From Parasedimentitalea huanghaiensis (GTDB lineage: Bacteria > Pseudomonadota > Alphaproteobacteria > Rhodobacterales > Rhodobacteraceae): 64,000 nucleotides of DNA. Position 1 is the first letter of the stretch; the number at the start of each line of letters is the position of its first letter. The notes under the pieces were generated by a model. The model had not been told where the DNA came from, ran no database searches, and worked only from the letters and a program-made list of their open reading frames with translations. The stretch lies in assembly GCF_009753675.1 (NCBI RefSeq), contig NZ_WQLV01000004.1, forward strand, positions 62,001 to 126,000. Reading direction: 5' to 3'. The translations under genes were made by a program, and so were the position numbers. Below, in pieces: positions 47,191 through 56,523 of this stretch.

Positions 47191-47236
47191 TTGCTATCAT
47201 TTGTGTAGCGCGCTACTGCTACACAAATGATAGCAA
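47191..47236. promoter_or_regulatory. Perfect 19-bp-arm palindromic operator between HxlR and EamA genes
   Basis: TTGCTATCATTTGTGTAGC (47191-47209) is repeated exactly as its reverse complement at 47218-47236, with an 8-bp spacer. It fills most of the 73-bp gap between the two divergent start codons. Perfect symmetry over 38 bases in such a place indicates the binding site of a dimeric or tetrameric regulator, most likely the adjacent HxlR protein. Confidence 0.82.
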
Positions 47237-47253
47237 TCTCCGAGAGGTAAGTC

Positions 47254-48144
47254 ATGTTCTTGTTGCCTGTGTCTGCGGCTATAGCCGCATCAGCTGGCTG
47301 GGCCGCTGGGATCGTGCTGGCGCAGGCGCCTGCTCGCCAACTAGGGGCTTTTGAATTCACCCGCATTCAGCTGATCGCATGTGCAGCAATTCTATTCTTG
47401 GCAGCTACACTGTTGGGAGGGTGGACAACTGTTGCCTGGCAGTATTGGTCGTCTTTTGTTGTCAGCATTCTTTTCGGGATCGTCATCGGCAACCTCGCGA
47501 TGATTGAATGCCTGCGCCGTGGCGGACCCAGACGTACCGAAGTGTTATTGTCCCTCAAGGCGCCAATTGTTGCAGGCCTCGCCTATCTCTGGCTTGGTGA
47601 AGCTCTTTCCGCTTTGGGGGTATTTGGGGTTGGGTTGGCGATATCGGGGGTTCTGATGGCAGTCTTATCCCAAACGGACAAACCGGAACTCAAGGAGAAA
47701 GTTTCAGGTTCGATTGGCATAGTTATCATGTTGGGGCTTATCGCCACCACCAGCCAGGGCATAGGGTTCCTGATCATGAAACCCGCGATGTTGGCTGGAA
47801 CCGATCCTATCGCAGCCTCGGCGATACGACTAACCGGCGCTGCCTTTTTGGTTTCGGTGATTGGCTTGTGGCCAGCACAGGTGTTTAGATGTGAAACCAG
47901 CATGACACCGACACTTCTTGGGCGGACCATTCTCCCAGGATTTATTGGCTATGGAGTTTCGTCAACTTTGTTGTTGTATGCCTTCGCAAACTTCGAAGCG
48001 GGCGCTGCAGCGGTTTTAGGATCGCTTTCACCCGTGCTGATCTTGCCTATCCTGTGGGTAAGGGATGGTGTGCGACCTTCATTCCAAGCAATTCTGGGTG
48101 CTGCATTTGCCGTACTTGGAACGAGCCTGATTGTTCTAACATGA
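47254..48144 (+). CDS. EamA/DMT-family transporter
   Basis: A 296-residue inner-membrane protein with ten predicted helices in two related halves, as in the drug/metabolite transporter superfamily. RRGGPRRTEVLLSLKAPIVA near 89-108 and FANFEAGAAAVLGSLSPVLI near 248-267 mark the ends of the two halves. Members export amino acids, metabolites or toxic compounds; the substrate cannot be told. GAGAGG precedes the ATG. The divergent HxlR gene and shared palindrome suggest inducible expression. Confidence 0.87.
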   Translation: MFLLPVSAAIAASAGWAAGIVLAQAPARQLGAFEFTRIQLIACAAILFLAATLLGGWTTVAWQYWSSFVVSILFGIVIGNLAMIECLRRGGPRRTEVLLSLKAPIVAGLAYLWLGEALSALGVFGVGLAISGVLMAVLSQTDKPELKEKVSGSIGIVIMLGLIATTSQGIGFLIMKPAMLAGTDPIAASAIRLTGAAFLVSVIGLWPAQVFRCETSMTPTLLGRTILPGFIGYGVSSTLLLYAFANFEAGAAAVLGSLSPVLILPILWVRDGVRPSFQAILGAAFAVLGTSLIVLT

Positions 48145-48257
48145 AAATACGCCCTCGTTTTGGCCCCAGCCATATGCCTGACCTATGCAGAATTTCTGAC
48201 TTGTGTTAGCTTCACCTATTGCAATTTAGAATTGAGCAAAAATTTTGTGGGTGCCGC

Positions 48258-49688
48258 ATGTCAAATAACACAAATGAAATGCGATTTATGTCTTGGGATG
48301 AGCGGTTGGTTACGGTGTTTAGTTACACCGTCAATATCATCCTGTTGGTTCTGCTGATTTTTGTCGGCTCGTATGCCACGACTGAATTGGCAACACGTAT
48401 TTCCGCGAAGGCATTTGTTGATCAACGGTTGTTAGAAGCCCGTAGCGAATTGGGAGAGGCTGCCTTGACCCGCGTGGCACAAGGCGATTTGGCCCGGGAC
48501 ACATCACCATCCGCGGATATTGATAAACTGACCCAGCGGGAGAGTGAGCTAAAGGTGTTGCGTGAGAACCTGAGCGCGCTGGAATTTGCCGGTGCACAAT
48601 CTTCTGACAGTTCGGTCTACGCCGTTCAATCGCGGTACGAGGCACTAGCCTTTGACCAACAACGCCAGGTGCAGCGCGATAGCCTTGGTCGACAGATCGA
48701 AGCAGGCACGGCCAAGCTCAATTCTTTGGTTCAGGAATACGGTATTCTGCAGCAGATCACTGCGGAATGGGAAACGGACACAACTAACAAGGGTGACATC
48801 AATAGCCTTGGGTCTCTTCTGGAACTTTCGCACAAGGAACTGGTGAGTTTAATTCCTGCTGAAGACTTAGCAAGCTCTGCGTGGCTAAACAACTTCGATT
48901 CCCAAGTCGTAAATGCGCTTAGGAAATTTAAGCAGACATTGTCTGTTGAGGAAACGCCGGACGGCAAATTTGTCACCTACCAGAATCTGGACAGAGCAAG
49001 GGAAAATTTATTTTCTCCAGATTCTCTCAACCCAGATCGAATGTTGCTCGGGTTTCGTGACTTTGCCATAGCTGTGAAAGATGCCGAGGCCGCTGTTGGA
49101 AAGATGGTCACGGCTGCGGAGACGGAGCTGGAAAGACAAAAGACAGCTTTGGATGAGCTTAACGCATTGGTCGATGGGGTTATTGCCATGCCACATTGGG
49201 CATCCTCTGTCCCTTGGTTGTTCCCACTTTCCTATTTGCCAAATGACCTGTTGCTTGCCGTAGTTGTTATTACCTGTGCCGCCATAGGGTCTTTGTTCTC
49301 TGGCCTGCGGGCTGATGCGCCGGCCCCTTTATTGCGGGCACCTGTGGGGGCGGTTGCTGGGTTTATTTGTTTTTTGATCATGAAGGGCGGCAAATTCCTG
49401 TTCATCGTGCAAACTGCAGGTGTCGTACTTCCGATCAATCCATTTGCCGCCGCCTTTGCCGGGATTGTTGCAGGGTTGTTTACCGAGCGGGCCTATCTGT
49501 TGTTAGAGCGGATGATGAACAGAGTCGCAGATGATTTGGAGCGCAGCCAAGCCAAAACCAAGGAAGCTGACGATGCTAAGGATGAAAAAGTAGTAGAACC
49601 GGTTCTGCCAACGCCACAACCAACTGGCGATGGAAAAGGCCAAAATGGCGCGACCCCGGCACCCAATGGCAAGCTGGACCCCGCCTAG
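48258..49688 (+). CDS. Membrane protein with long periplasmic-type helical region, unknown family
   Basis: A 476-residue protein I do not recognise. One membrane segment lies near 20-43 (TVFSYTVNIILLVLLIFVGS), then about 270 residues of charged, helical, partly coiled-coil sequence (KLTQRESELKVLRENLSALE; AETELERQKTALDELNALVD). Three further membrane segments follow near 315-425 (LLLAVVVITCAAIGSLFSG; APVGAVAGFICFLIMKGGKF; FAAAFAGIVAGLFTERAYLL) and a disordered Pro/Lys/Asp tail. I start at the ATG at 48258; a TTG at 48219 is possible. It may be a membrane scaffold or sensor. A bidirectional hairpin overlaps its stop codon. Confidence 0.7.
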   Translation: MSNNTNEMRFMSWDERLVTVFSYTVNIILLVLLIFVGSYATTELATRISAKAFVDQRLLEARSELGEAALTRVAQGDLARDTSPSADIDKLTQRESELKVLRENLSALEFAGAQSSDSSVYAVQSRYEALAFDQQRQVQRDSLGRQIEAGTAKLNSLVQEYGILQQITAEWETDTTNKGDINSLGSLLELSHKELVSLIPAEDLASSAWLNNFDSQVVNALRKFKQTLSVEETPDGKFVTYQNLDRARENLFSPDSLNPDRMLLGFRDFAIAVKDAEAAVGKMVTAAETELERQKTALDELNALVDGVIAMPHWASSVPWLFPLSYLPNDLLLAVVVITCAAIGSLFSGLRADAPAPLLRAPVGAVAGFICFLIMKGGKFLFIVQTAGVVLPINPFAAAFAGIVAGLFTERAYLLLERMMNRVADDLERSQAKTKEADDAKDEKVVEPVLPTPQPTGDGKGQNGATPAPNGKLDPA

Positions 49689-49700
49689 AGGGGGCCAGCT
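49672..49700. terminator. Bidirectional hairpin between convergent genes
   Basis: AGCTGG-A-CCCC and GGGGG-CCAGCT flank GCCTAGA; the stop codon of the plus-strand gene is in the loop. The short convergent gap to the J-domain gene (20 bp) supports a shared terminator, though the T-runs are poor. Confidence 0.5.
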
Positions 49701-49708
49701 ACCGTTTG

Positions 49709-50335
49709 TTATTTAAAGGTCTTGCTGTCCTTGATCTGGTCCCAGGCCCACATCACTTCTTGCAGCTGCTCTTCTTGTGATCGGTCGCCACCGTTCATGT
49801 CAGGGTGCAGCACCTTGATCAGCTTCTTGTAGGCCTTGCGGATCTCGACTTTGGTCCAGCCGTCATTGGCTTCGAGAATCTCGATTGCGCGACGTTCGGT
49901 TGCAGGCAGGCGGCGACCTGTACTGCCACCGTTCTTGCCGGGGTTCTGGGTGGCATTGGCGCCCAAGACCTGATGTGGATCCTCGATACCCAAACGCGCC
50001 CAAGCGCGGGCCTCAGGATCGCCTAATGGACGGGTCTCGCGTTCCCAGACCTTATCTTTGGAAGACTGCGCGTTTAGCTCAGCCTCGGTGGTGCCTTCAA
50101 AGAAACTCCACTTGCTGTTGTACTCACGGACGTGTTCCTGGCAGAACCAGAAAAACTCATCCAGCACGTCTGGTGCCTTGGGGGCGCGGAACTTACCGGC
50201 CTCCTCGCACCCTTTGTGGTGACATTCTCGGACGGAGGTCTCAGAGGCCCCCGACATGCTGCGCCGCCCGCGCGGGTTTTTCTTCTTGGCGGATCGGACC
50301 GACATATCGAAACCGAAAGGATCTGACTTGCTCAT
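49709..50335 (-). CDS. J-domain (DnaJ-like) protein
   Basis: A 208-residue protein with the J domain at its C-terminus (about 146-206), where most J proteins have it at the front. The HPD tripeptide in KVLHPDMNGGDRS is intact, so it can stimulate DnaK-type chaperone ATPase. Upstream is a Cys/His pattern, CHHKGC and FWFCQEHVREY near 38-70, that could bind zinc. Start at the ATG at 50335 with AGAAGG upstream. A similar protein is often found between bolA and cobS in alphaproteobacteria; here it is divergent from bolA and about 7 kb from cobS. Confidence 0.87.
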   Translation of the reverse strand: MSKSDPFGFDMSVRSAKKKNPRGRRSMSGASETSVRECHHKGCEEAGKFRAPKAPDVLDEFFWFCQEHVREYNSKWSFFEGTTEAELNAQSSKDKVWERETRPLGDPEARAWARLGIEDPHQVLGANATQNPGKNGGSTGRRLPATERRAIEILEANDGWTKVEIRKAYKKLIKVLHPDMNGGDRSQEEQLQEVMWAWDQIKDSKTFK

Positions 50336-50441
50336 GGGGGTGCACCTTCTACGACGCATCTGTTCGACTCGGAGAAGACATTCTAATCTACACAGCGGCA
50401 GATAGAAGGGGGTTACAAAAATTAATATGGGAAATGTGACA

Positions 50442-50696
50442 ATGAGCGTCAAAGACGAGATGGAAAACCGGTTACAGGCAGCATTTGAGCCAACTGAACT
50501 GGAGGTGGTTGACGATAGCGACAGTCATCGCGGCCACGCAGGTCACGATGGTAAGGGCGAGAGCCATTTTAATGTGCGTATTCGGGCAGCAGGGTTTGCA
50601 GGGCAGAATCGGGTGCAGCGCCACCGCATGGTCCATAAGGCACTGGGCGATATTGTGCCCCGCATCCATGCGCTGGCGCTGGACATAGATGTTTGA
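50442..50696 (+). CDS. bolA: BolA-family protein
   Basis: An 84-residue BolA protein. After an N-terminal helix (KDEMENRLQAAFEPTELEVV) comes the conserved SHFNVRIRAAGFAGQNRVQR near 44-63 and HRMVHKALGDIVPRIHALAL near 63-83. BolA proteins pair with monothiol glutaredoxins in iron-sulfur cluster handling and affect cell shape and stress responses. The ATG at 50442 gives the family N-terminus; an ATG at 50427 is the alternative. It is divergent from the J-domain gene. Confidence 0.9.
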   Translation: MSVKDEMENRLQAAFEPTELEVVDDSDSHRGHAGHDGKGESHFNVRIRAAGFAGQNRVQRHRMVHKALGDIVPRIHALALDIDV

Positions 50697-50716
50697 TCAC
50701 CGGGGGCGACAGCGAC

Positions 50717-51202
50717 TTAGCTGTCGTCGTCAGTTTGCTGCTTGGCACGGGTTTTAAGCGCTGCGGTCACACCAGAAACCGGGCTTAGCTCTTCCACACC
50801 ATCATCCGCCATCATCTCGCGTGCACCGGGACCTGGAACCGGCACCGCGTCAGGGGAGGCTTCGGGATCACCAGCCGTCGCAGTTAGTGGCACGGGTTCA
50901 GGTTGATGTTGCGGTTCAGCAAAGGGCTGCGGTGCAAACGCGCTGGTTCCAGCCTCTTGCCCTGCGGCTGGTGTGACGGGGCGGCGAAACACCATCACAT
51001 TGCGCCAATTGGTGGTTGACCCTGTCAAACCTGCACGTTCCTCGCTGGGCAACAGTTCCGCGCGCTGAAACTCCCAGCCTTCGGCGCCCATGTCGTTCAG
51101 CAACTGCTCAATCGTCACGGCAAAGCGCCCATGCGGAGTTTTCACGCCTTTGGCCTTGGTGCCCTTGGCAGGGGCGGGAACAACCTTGTACTCGAACATC
51201 AT
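50717..51202 (-). CDS. DUF4177 domain protein with proline-rich tail
   Basis: A 161-residue protein. Residues 1-75 match DUF4177: FEYKVVPAPAKGTKAKGVK, then EQLLNDMGAEGWEFQRAELL and NWRNVMVFRRP. The rest is a low-complexity tail rich in Pro, Glu and Ala. The start is one of two consecutive ATG codons (51202 or 51199). DUF4177 is uncharacterised. It converges with bolA, 20 bp apart. Confidence 0.78.
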   Translation of the reverse strand: MMFEYKVVPAPAKGTKAKGVKTPHGRFAVTIEQLLNDMGAEGWEFQRAELLPSEERAGLTGSTTNWRNVMVFRRPVTPAAGQEAGTSAFAPQPFAEPQHQPEPVPLTATAGDPEASPDAVPVPGPGAREMMADDGVEELSPVSGVTAALKTRAKQQTDDDS

Positions 51203-51380
51203 CAGGATCCGGATCGTTTGTTTGTTACCGGTGTTTAGCAACTGGCGACGCCTAGGCCAAGACGGGAATGTCGCGGGTTGTCTGGGCGAGAGGAGGGTGG
51301 CATGGTCGCGGTATGGTTGATGGCGCTCAACTTCTAATTCAAACCGACACTGCTGGAAAACTAGAATAGAGGCTGCCCAG

Positions 51381-52647
51381 ATGGATCTTGCAAAAATCGA
51401 AAGCCCAGAGAACCTAGTAGAGTGGGTCAATGAGCTGCCAGAAAAAATCCACAAACCTTTTTCTATGGTTTTGGGCGGCCGCACAGCTCAGCGTGTTTTA
51501 GCCAACGCCTTCTTTGCAATAGATGAGCGCAATGGGGGCAGTCCTCCAAAACTGTTCGCGCTTCGTTGTGCGGTAATAACTCAAGCCGTTCAGTTCGGCT
51601 TAGATCAAGCTTTGATATTGGCTTCTAAGGAGACACAGTCTCGTCTTATCCCGTCGAATTCAGCTCCTGATGAAGTATACCACTACACATTAAAGATAAT
51701 AATAAATCTGGGGGGGGGCTGCTAGTGAACGCTTGGGAGATGTTTTGTACTCAGCAGGTCAAATTGCAATTCATACTCCCGCCCCGACGACTATGCTAAT
51801 GGATGAAGTTCGGCTTGATTGTAAAGACTTAACTGCCAAGGGAACTCTGCAAGGGAAAGAGCTTTGGAGGATCTCTCGGGTCTCGTTTCCGAAATTTGAA
51901 GAAGATCTATTCATATTAGGAGATAAGTTCTGGCCGCGTTGGTACGCCAGTCTCAATGGTGGGTTCCCTCTACTGGGTTCTTGGGATGAGCATCGACAAC
52001 TACTTTATGACATAGCTCTGATCTCAAATGGCGAATGGGAGAAAGGTGCCGAACATATTGCGGCGCTGATTGCTGAGATTGAAGCGAAATACCTACCAAC
52101 AACAAGTGCTCCCAAATCGACTACCAACCTAGATATACCTACGGGGCAAATGCAGACCTATTTGCAAGTGAATCGGTTGTCATTGCCACCAACGTTGGAG
52201 GCCGTGTATGGACACCTGGAACTCGAAATCCATCGCTTGCAGGGTATCAATCACTGGGAGACGGAAGTTCAACAAGAACGGTCCCGTGATTTGGTTCGGA
52301 GACTGTTGGCTATGCTTGATGCAGTAGGAGCGTTACAGGCGCAGGCCGAAGCTCTGCCCGAAGAACCAACAGTGGAAGATGCGGAGCAAACCCAGGAACT
52401 CTGGCAAGAATACCTTGATTTAGGATGCGCATGGCCTCGGGAAAACGCGCCCGAGATTGTTGACAACGCATGGCGTGGTGGGCTGGTTGGTGTGACGTTT
52501 GCGGGGCTTACGCTTTGTGGGATGGCAGCGACCCCTGCGCTGGGTGTTGCGGGGCTCTTGTTTGGGACCAAGAAGCTGGTCGAGGCGGCAAAGGCGACCA
52601 AAGAAATAGCCAAGGTGGCCTTCCCCGGAGAAGGCGGCAGTAGTTGA
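51381..52647 (+). pseudogene. Unknown protein gene split by a frameshift at a nine-G run
   Basis: Two plus-strand frames (51381-51725 and about 51733-52647) become one continuous 421-residue frame if one G is removed from the nine-G run at 51710-51718. The join then reads KIIINLGGAASERLGDVLYS, which is smooth protein sequence. The first part starts at an ATG with GAGG upstream. Near the C-terminus there is one hydrophobic segment (GLVGVTFAGLTLCGMAATPA) and a charged helix before it. I recognise no domain. The frameshift may be a real mutation, phase variation or a sequencing error. Confidence 0.62.
51710..51718 (+). repeat. Nine-G homopolymer inside a coding region
   Basis: A run of nine G marks the point where the reading frame of the split gene changes. 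Runs of this length are prone to slippage in replication and to length errors in sequencing. Confidence 0.9.
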
Positions 52648-52699
52648 GCCGTACCAGGTCCTTTTCTCAGCAAACCAAATCGTTCGTTTAGCTCGCTAA

Positions 52700-52726
52700 G
52701 CGTCCGACCGGGTTGGGGGCGGACGC
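52700..52726. terminator. GC-rich hairpins between the split gene and pepT
   Basis: GCGTCCG and CGGACGC pair around 13 nt, and a second small repeat CGCCGC-TGGC-GCGGCG lies at 52732-52747. They occupy the convergent gap before the pepT stop. There is no clear T-run. Confidence 0.4.
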
Positions 52727-52753
52727 GTGCCCGCCGCTGGCGCGGCGAGTTTA

Positions 52754-54016
52754 TTAGGTGAATGGGGGCTGTTCCCCTAACTTTTCCGCCGCCAACTGTG
52801 CAATCGACAAACACACCTCGGTTGCCTTGGCCATATCCTGCACCGAAACCCATTCCTTGGGGCCGTGAATGCACTGCATGCCGGTAAAGATATTGGGCGA
52901 GGGCACACCCAGTTCGGTCAGGCGCGATCCATCAGTACCACCTCGGATCGGGATCGACACTGGTTCAATCCCCTGCGCCTTGGTGGCGGCATGGGCTAGC
53001 TCAACCGGGGCCATGTCTTTTTCCAGCCAGTAGCGCATGTTGCGGTATTGCGGCGTGATTTCGCAGGTAATGCTGGCGCGCGGTTCAGATGCCTGAACAG
53101 CGGCACAGACCTGACGCAGCAACTCGCCCTTGGCCTCTAGCCCGTCCATCTCAAAATCACGCAGGATGAACTTCAGCCTCATTTCGGACGACCCACCAGT
53201 CATGTCAGTGGCGTGGATGAACCCTTCGCGGTCATCGGTGGTTTCGGGCGTCATCGTGGCCTGCGGTAAGGTTTGCACGATTTTTGACGCCAGATGGATA
53301 GCGTTGACCAGTTTCGCCTTGGCCCATCCTGGGTGGATCGACACGCCGGTGATGGTGACGACTGCACCATCGGCCGAGAAGCTCTCGTACTCGATCTCGC
53401 CCACTTCGCTGCCGTCCAGCGTATAGGCAAAGTCTGCGGCCAGATCCTTGGGCAGTTCAGGTCCGACACCACGGCCAATTTCCTCATCCGGGGTAAAGCC
53501 GATGCGGATGGGGCCGTGCGGGATGTCGGGGTTGTTTAGCAGATGCCGCGCCATGGTCATAATGATCGCCACGCCGGCCTTGTCATCCGCCCCCAGCAGG
53601 GTGGTGCCCGATGCGGTGATCAGGTCATGCCCCTGTTTGGTCGCCAGATAGGGGTGCTCGGCTGGGGAGAGCACCAGATCGGGATCATCCGGAAAGGTGA
53701 TGTCGCCGCCGTTGTAGCCCTTGATGACACGAGGTTTGACGCCAGTTGCATTGAACTGCGGTGCGGTGTCCACGTGGGCCAGCAAGCCGATGGTGGGGCC
53801 GGGGGCTGTGCCGGGGATGGTCGCCAGCACCACGCCATAGTCGGTCAGTTCCACATCCTGCGCGCCGATCTCGGTCAGCTCTTGCTTCATCAGGTTCAGC
53901 ATGTCGGACTGGATCTCAGTACTCGGGGCCGTGGGTGAGTCTTCGTCGCTTTGGCTGTCGATGGCCGCATAGCGGACAAGGCGATCCTGAAGTTCCTGGG
54001 TGAAGTCGTTGGACAT
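52754..54016 (-). CDS. pepT: Peptidase T (tripeptide aminopeptidase)
   Basis: A 420-residue M20B zinc peptidase that removes the N-terminal residue from tripeptides. GLLAHVDTAP near 76-85 carries the first zinc His and Asp. HDLITASGTTLLGADDKAGV near 128-147 holds the bridging Asp, and IGFTPDEEIGRGVGPE near 167-182 the catalytic Glu pair. GSEVGEIEYESFSADGAV and RGGTDGSRLTELGVPSPNIF follow. I chose the ATG at 54016 because GAGGA lies 6 nt upstream; a GTG two codons earlier abuts the ribosome site. Confidence 0.94.
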   Translation of the reverse strand: MSNDFTQELQDRLVRYAAIDSQSDEDSPTAPSTEIQSDMLNLMKQELTEIGAQDVELTDYGVVLATIPGTAPGPTIGLLAHVDTAPQFNATGVKPRVIKGYNGGDITFPDDPDLVLSPAEHPYLATKQGHDLITASGTTLLGADDKAGVAIIMTMARHLLNNPDIPHGPIRIGFTPDEEIGRGVGPELPKDLAADFAYTLDGSEVGEIEYESFSADGAVVTITGVSIHPGWAKAKLVNAIHLASKIVQTLPQATMTPETTDDREGFIHATDMTGGSSEMRLKFILRDFEMDGLEAKGELLRQVCAAVQASEPRASITCEITPQYRNMRYWLEKDMAPVELAHAATKAQGIEPVSIPIRGGTDGSRLTELGVPSPNIFTGMQCIHGPKEWVSVQDMAKATEVCLSIAQLAAEKLGEQPPFT

Positions 54017-54112
54017 GGTCACTCCTCAAAAATTTTGCCTACAGAACGCTCCGCGCTGCGGAGTGTCAAGTTGATGACTTGATCCACAATTTGAGAAGAT
54101 GATTTCCCTTGC

Positions 54113-54743
54113 TCAATCGAATTCTGGATTACGCCAAACCATAAGCGCAAAGTTTTCTGCGATGCCGGTATAGTTGGGAAGAGCGATCTCATGATCGAAA
54201 CCCGCATACAAAGTAATGTTGATGAATGCGGAACGCCCCATGGCACCTTCCGTCAAGGTCTGGCGCTGAAACTCGGTGGTTCCTGAACGCTCCCGTTTGC
54301 CTGGAATTGGCAGAGCAATTGCGACCCCCTCCAAACCTGCTTTCTCAGCTAGGTTCTTTAAGGAAACGAGCAAGGGAGAGAGTTCCGGACCCAACGATTG
54401 GTAGCCAGCTCCAGTGGTAAGAAGCATACGGCAGATGTACAGCCACTTGCCTGAGGGATTATGTGCAGCTCCTGTTCCCGAAGTGGTTATTGCAGTCCAG
54501 TTTTGGGGGGCTAGCGCAACGCGGGATGGAAGTCAGATAACCGACAAGACGGCCCTTAGTTTCACTCACAAACGTGCCTCGTGGGAAGGTGTCAAAGCAT
54601 GTGCTGACTGCGATATGCGAGTGCCTTGGATGAACAAAGGCAACGCTTCGTCGGCCAAGGGTGTCCGCTCCCGGACTATCTTGCAATTCCACAACCGCTT
54701 GCAGGTCTTTGTCGAGGGCTGAACGTGCAGGTAATGTTGCCAA
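54113..54743 (-). pseudogene. GNAT-family acetyltransferase, frameshifted
   Basis: Two overlapping minus-strand frames (54743-54459 and about 54480-54113) join into one protein of about 210 residues with a one-base shift near 54480. It reads like the GNAT domain found alone or ahead of nitrilase domains: FPRGTFVSETKGRLVGYLTS, then HNPSGKWLYICRMLLTTGAGY and SLKNLAEKAGLEGVAIALP, and at the end ALPNYTGIAENFALMVWRNP. The usual acetyl-CoA loop (RGxGIG) reads GAGYQSLG instead. A TTG start at 54743 has AGGA 7 nt upstream. More coding-like sequence in a third frame runs to 54019, so decay rather than one error is possible. Confidence 0.5.
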
Positions 54744-54847
54744 CGGGGGTTCCTAAATTGATTTTGAAAATTTTGCCCGAAAATATTGGTTCAACTCAGT
54801 ATTAAAGTGCGATCGCCATTGGGTGAATTGGAAATGTGATTACCGTC

Positions 54848-54877
54848 AAAAGAAGAAGGGCGACCCGAGGGCCGCCC
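54848..54877 (-). terminator. Terminator after gatB
   Basis: On the minus strand GGGCGGCCC and GGGTCGCCC form a 9-position stem with one G-U pair, followed by TTCTTCTTTTGA. It lies 40 nt after the gatB stop. Confidence 0.75.
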
Positions 54878-54916
54878 TAGTATTCATTGCTGTAACCCGC
54901 GGGTTACTTGGCCAGT

Positions 54917-56428
54917 TTACTCGCCCAGTTTCTGCGCCACCAATTGGTTCACCGCTTTGGGGTTGGCCTTGCCGCCGGTGGCCTTCATCACCTGACCGAC
55001 AAACCAGCCAGCCAGTTTCGGGTTCACTTTGGCTTTTTCGACCTGCGCCGGGTTGTCTGCGATGATCTGGTCCAATGCAGCTTCAATCGCGCCGGTATCA
55101 GTCACCTGCTTCATGCCGCGCTCTTCGACGATCAGCGCCGGGTCACCGCCTTCGGTATAGACGATTTCAAACAGATCCTTGGCGATCTTGCCGGAGATGG
55201 TCTCGGCCGAGATCAGCGCAACGATGCCGCCCAGCTGTTCTGGGGTGACCGGACAGTTGGAGATGTCTTTGTCGTCAGCCTTCAGCCGGCCAAACAGCTC
55301 GTTGATCACCCAGTTGGCGGCCAGCTTACCGTTGCGACCTTCGGCGACGGCTTCAAAGTAGGCTGCAGATTCCACATCAGCTGTCAGAACCGAGGCGTCA
55401 TAGTCCGACAGGCCAAAGTCGCTGATAAAGCGGGCTTTCTTGTCGTCGGGCAGTTCGGGCAGGGTGGCAGCAATCTGGTCTACCCACTCCTGTTCGATTT
55501 CCAGCGGCAGCAGATCTGGATCGGGGAAGTAGCGGTAGTCGTGCGCTTCCTCTTTTGACCGCATCGACCGGGTTTCACCCTTCTCAACATCGTACAGGCG
55601 GGTTTCCTGATCAACAGTACCTCCAGCCTCGACAATAGCGATCTGACGACGGGCTTCGACCTCGATCGCCTGCTGAATGAAGCGCATCGAGTTCATGTTC
55701 TTGATTTCGCAACGGGTGCCGAGGTGCGAGAAATCCTGCGTTTCCTGGTACTTTTCGTAGTCACCAGGACGACAGATCGACACGTTCACATCGGCACGCA
55801 TGTTGCCGTTTTGCATGTTGCCGTCACAGGTGCCCAGGTACCGCATGATCTGGCGAAGTTTGCCAACAAATGCTGCGGCCTCTTCAGGGCCACGGATGTC
55901 AGGGCGCGATACGATTTCCATCAGGCAGACGCCAACACGGTTCAGGTCAACAAATGACATGTTCGGATCCATATCGTGGATCGACTTGCCGGCATCCTGC
56001 TCCATGTGGATGCGCTCGATGCGCACGTTACGTGCGGTGCCGTTGCCCAGTTCGACCAGCACTTCGCCTTCGCCCACGATGGGGTGATACAGCTGCGAGA
56101 TCTGATAGCCTTGCGGCAGATCCGGGTAGAAATAGTTCTTGCGGTCAAAAGCAGATTTCAGGTTGATCTGCGCCTTCAGGCCCAGACCTGTGCGCACAGC
56201 CTGTTCGATGCAATATTCGTTGATGACGGGCAGCATGCCGGGCATCGCGGAATCCACAAAGGCCACGTTTGAGTTCGGCTCGGCACCAAACTGGGTGGAC
56301 GCACCTGAGAACAGCTTGGCGTTGGAGCTAACCTGCGCGTGGACCTCTAGGCCGATGACCAGTTCCCAGTCATGCTTGGCACCCGAGATCACCTTGGGTT
56401 TGGGCAGTTCATATGTCAGGTCGAGCAT
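54917..56428 (-). CDS. gatB: Asp-tRNA(Asn)/Glu-tRNA(Gln) amidotransferase subunit B
   Basis: A 503-residue GatB protein, part of the GatCAB complex that amidates misacylated Glu-tRNA(Gln) and Asp-tRNA(Asn). [12 protein letters not shown] near 21-32, [18 protein letters not shown] near 53-70, [20 protein letters not shown] near 93-112 and [15 protein letters not shown] near 164-178 are the catalytic GatB part. The YqeY-like tail ends with [20 protein letters not shown] near 468-487. gatA and gatC are not in the window. A terminator follows. Confidence 0.96.
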   Translation of the reverse strand: MLDLTYELPKPKVISGAKHDWELVIGLEVHAQVSSNAKLFSGASTQFGAEPNSNVAFVDSAMPGMLPVINEYCIEQAVRTGLGLKAQINLKSAFDRKNYFYPDLPQGYQISQLYHPIVGEGEVLVELGNGTARNVRIERIHMEQDAGKSIHDMDPNMSFVDLNRVGVCLMEIVSRPDIRGPEEAAAFVGKLRQIMRYLGTCDGNMQNGNMRADVNVSICRPGDYEKYQETQDFSHLGTRCEIKNMNSMRFIQQAIEVEARRQIAIVEAGGTVDQETRLYDVEKGETRSMRSKEEAHDYRYFPDPDLLPLEIEQEWVDQIAATLPELPDDKKARFISDFGLSDYDASVLTADVESAAYFEAVAEGRNGKLAANWVINELFGRLKADDKDISNCPVTPEQLGGIVALISAETISGKIAKDLFEIVYTEGGDPALIVEERGMKQVTDTGAIEAALDQIIADNPAQVEKAKVNPKLAGWFVGQVMKATGGKANPKAVNQLVAQKLGE

Positions 56429-56523
56429 CTCGCACCGGCTCCTTTGATCACGTTTGTCAGCGTTCTAGGCCAGCCAGCGGAGCGGGGCAAGTGGCCAGAG
56501 CGGTGTCTGGCCACTTGGGAGGG

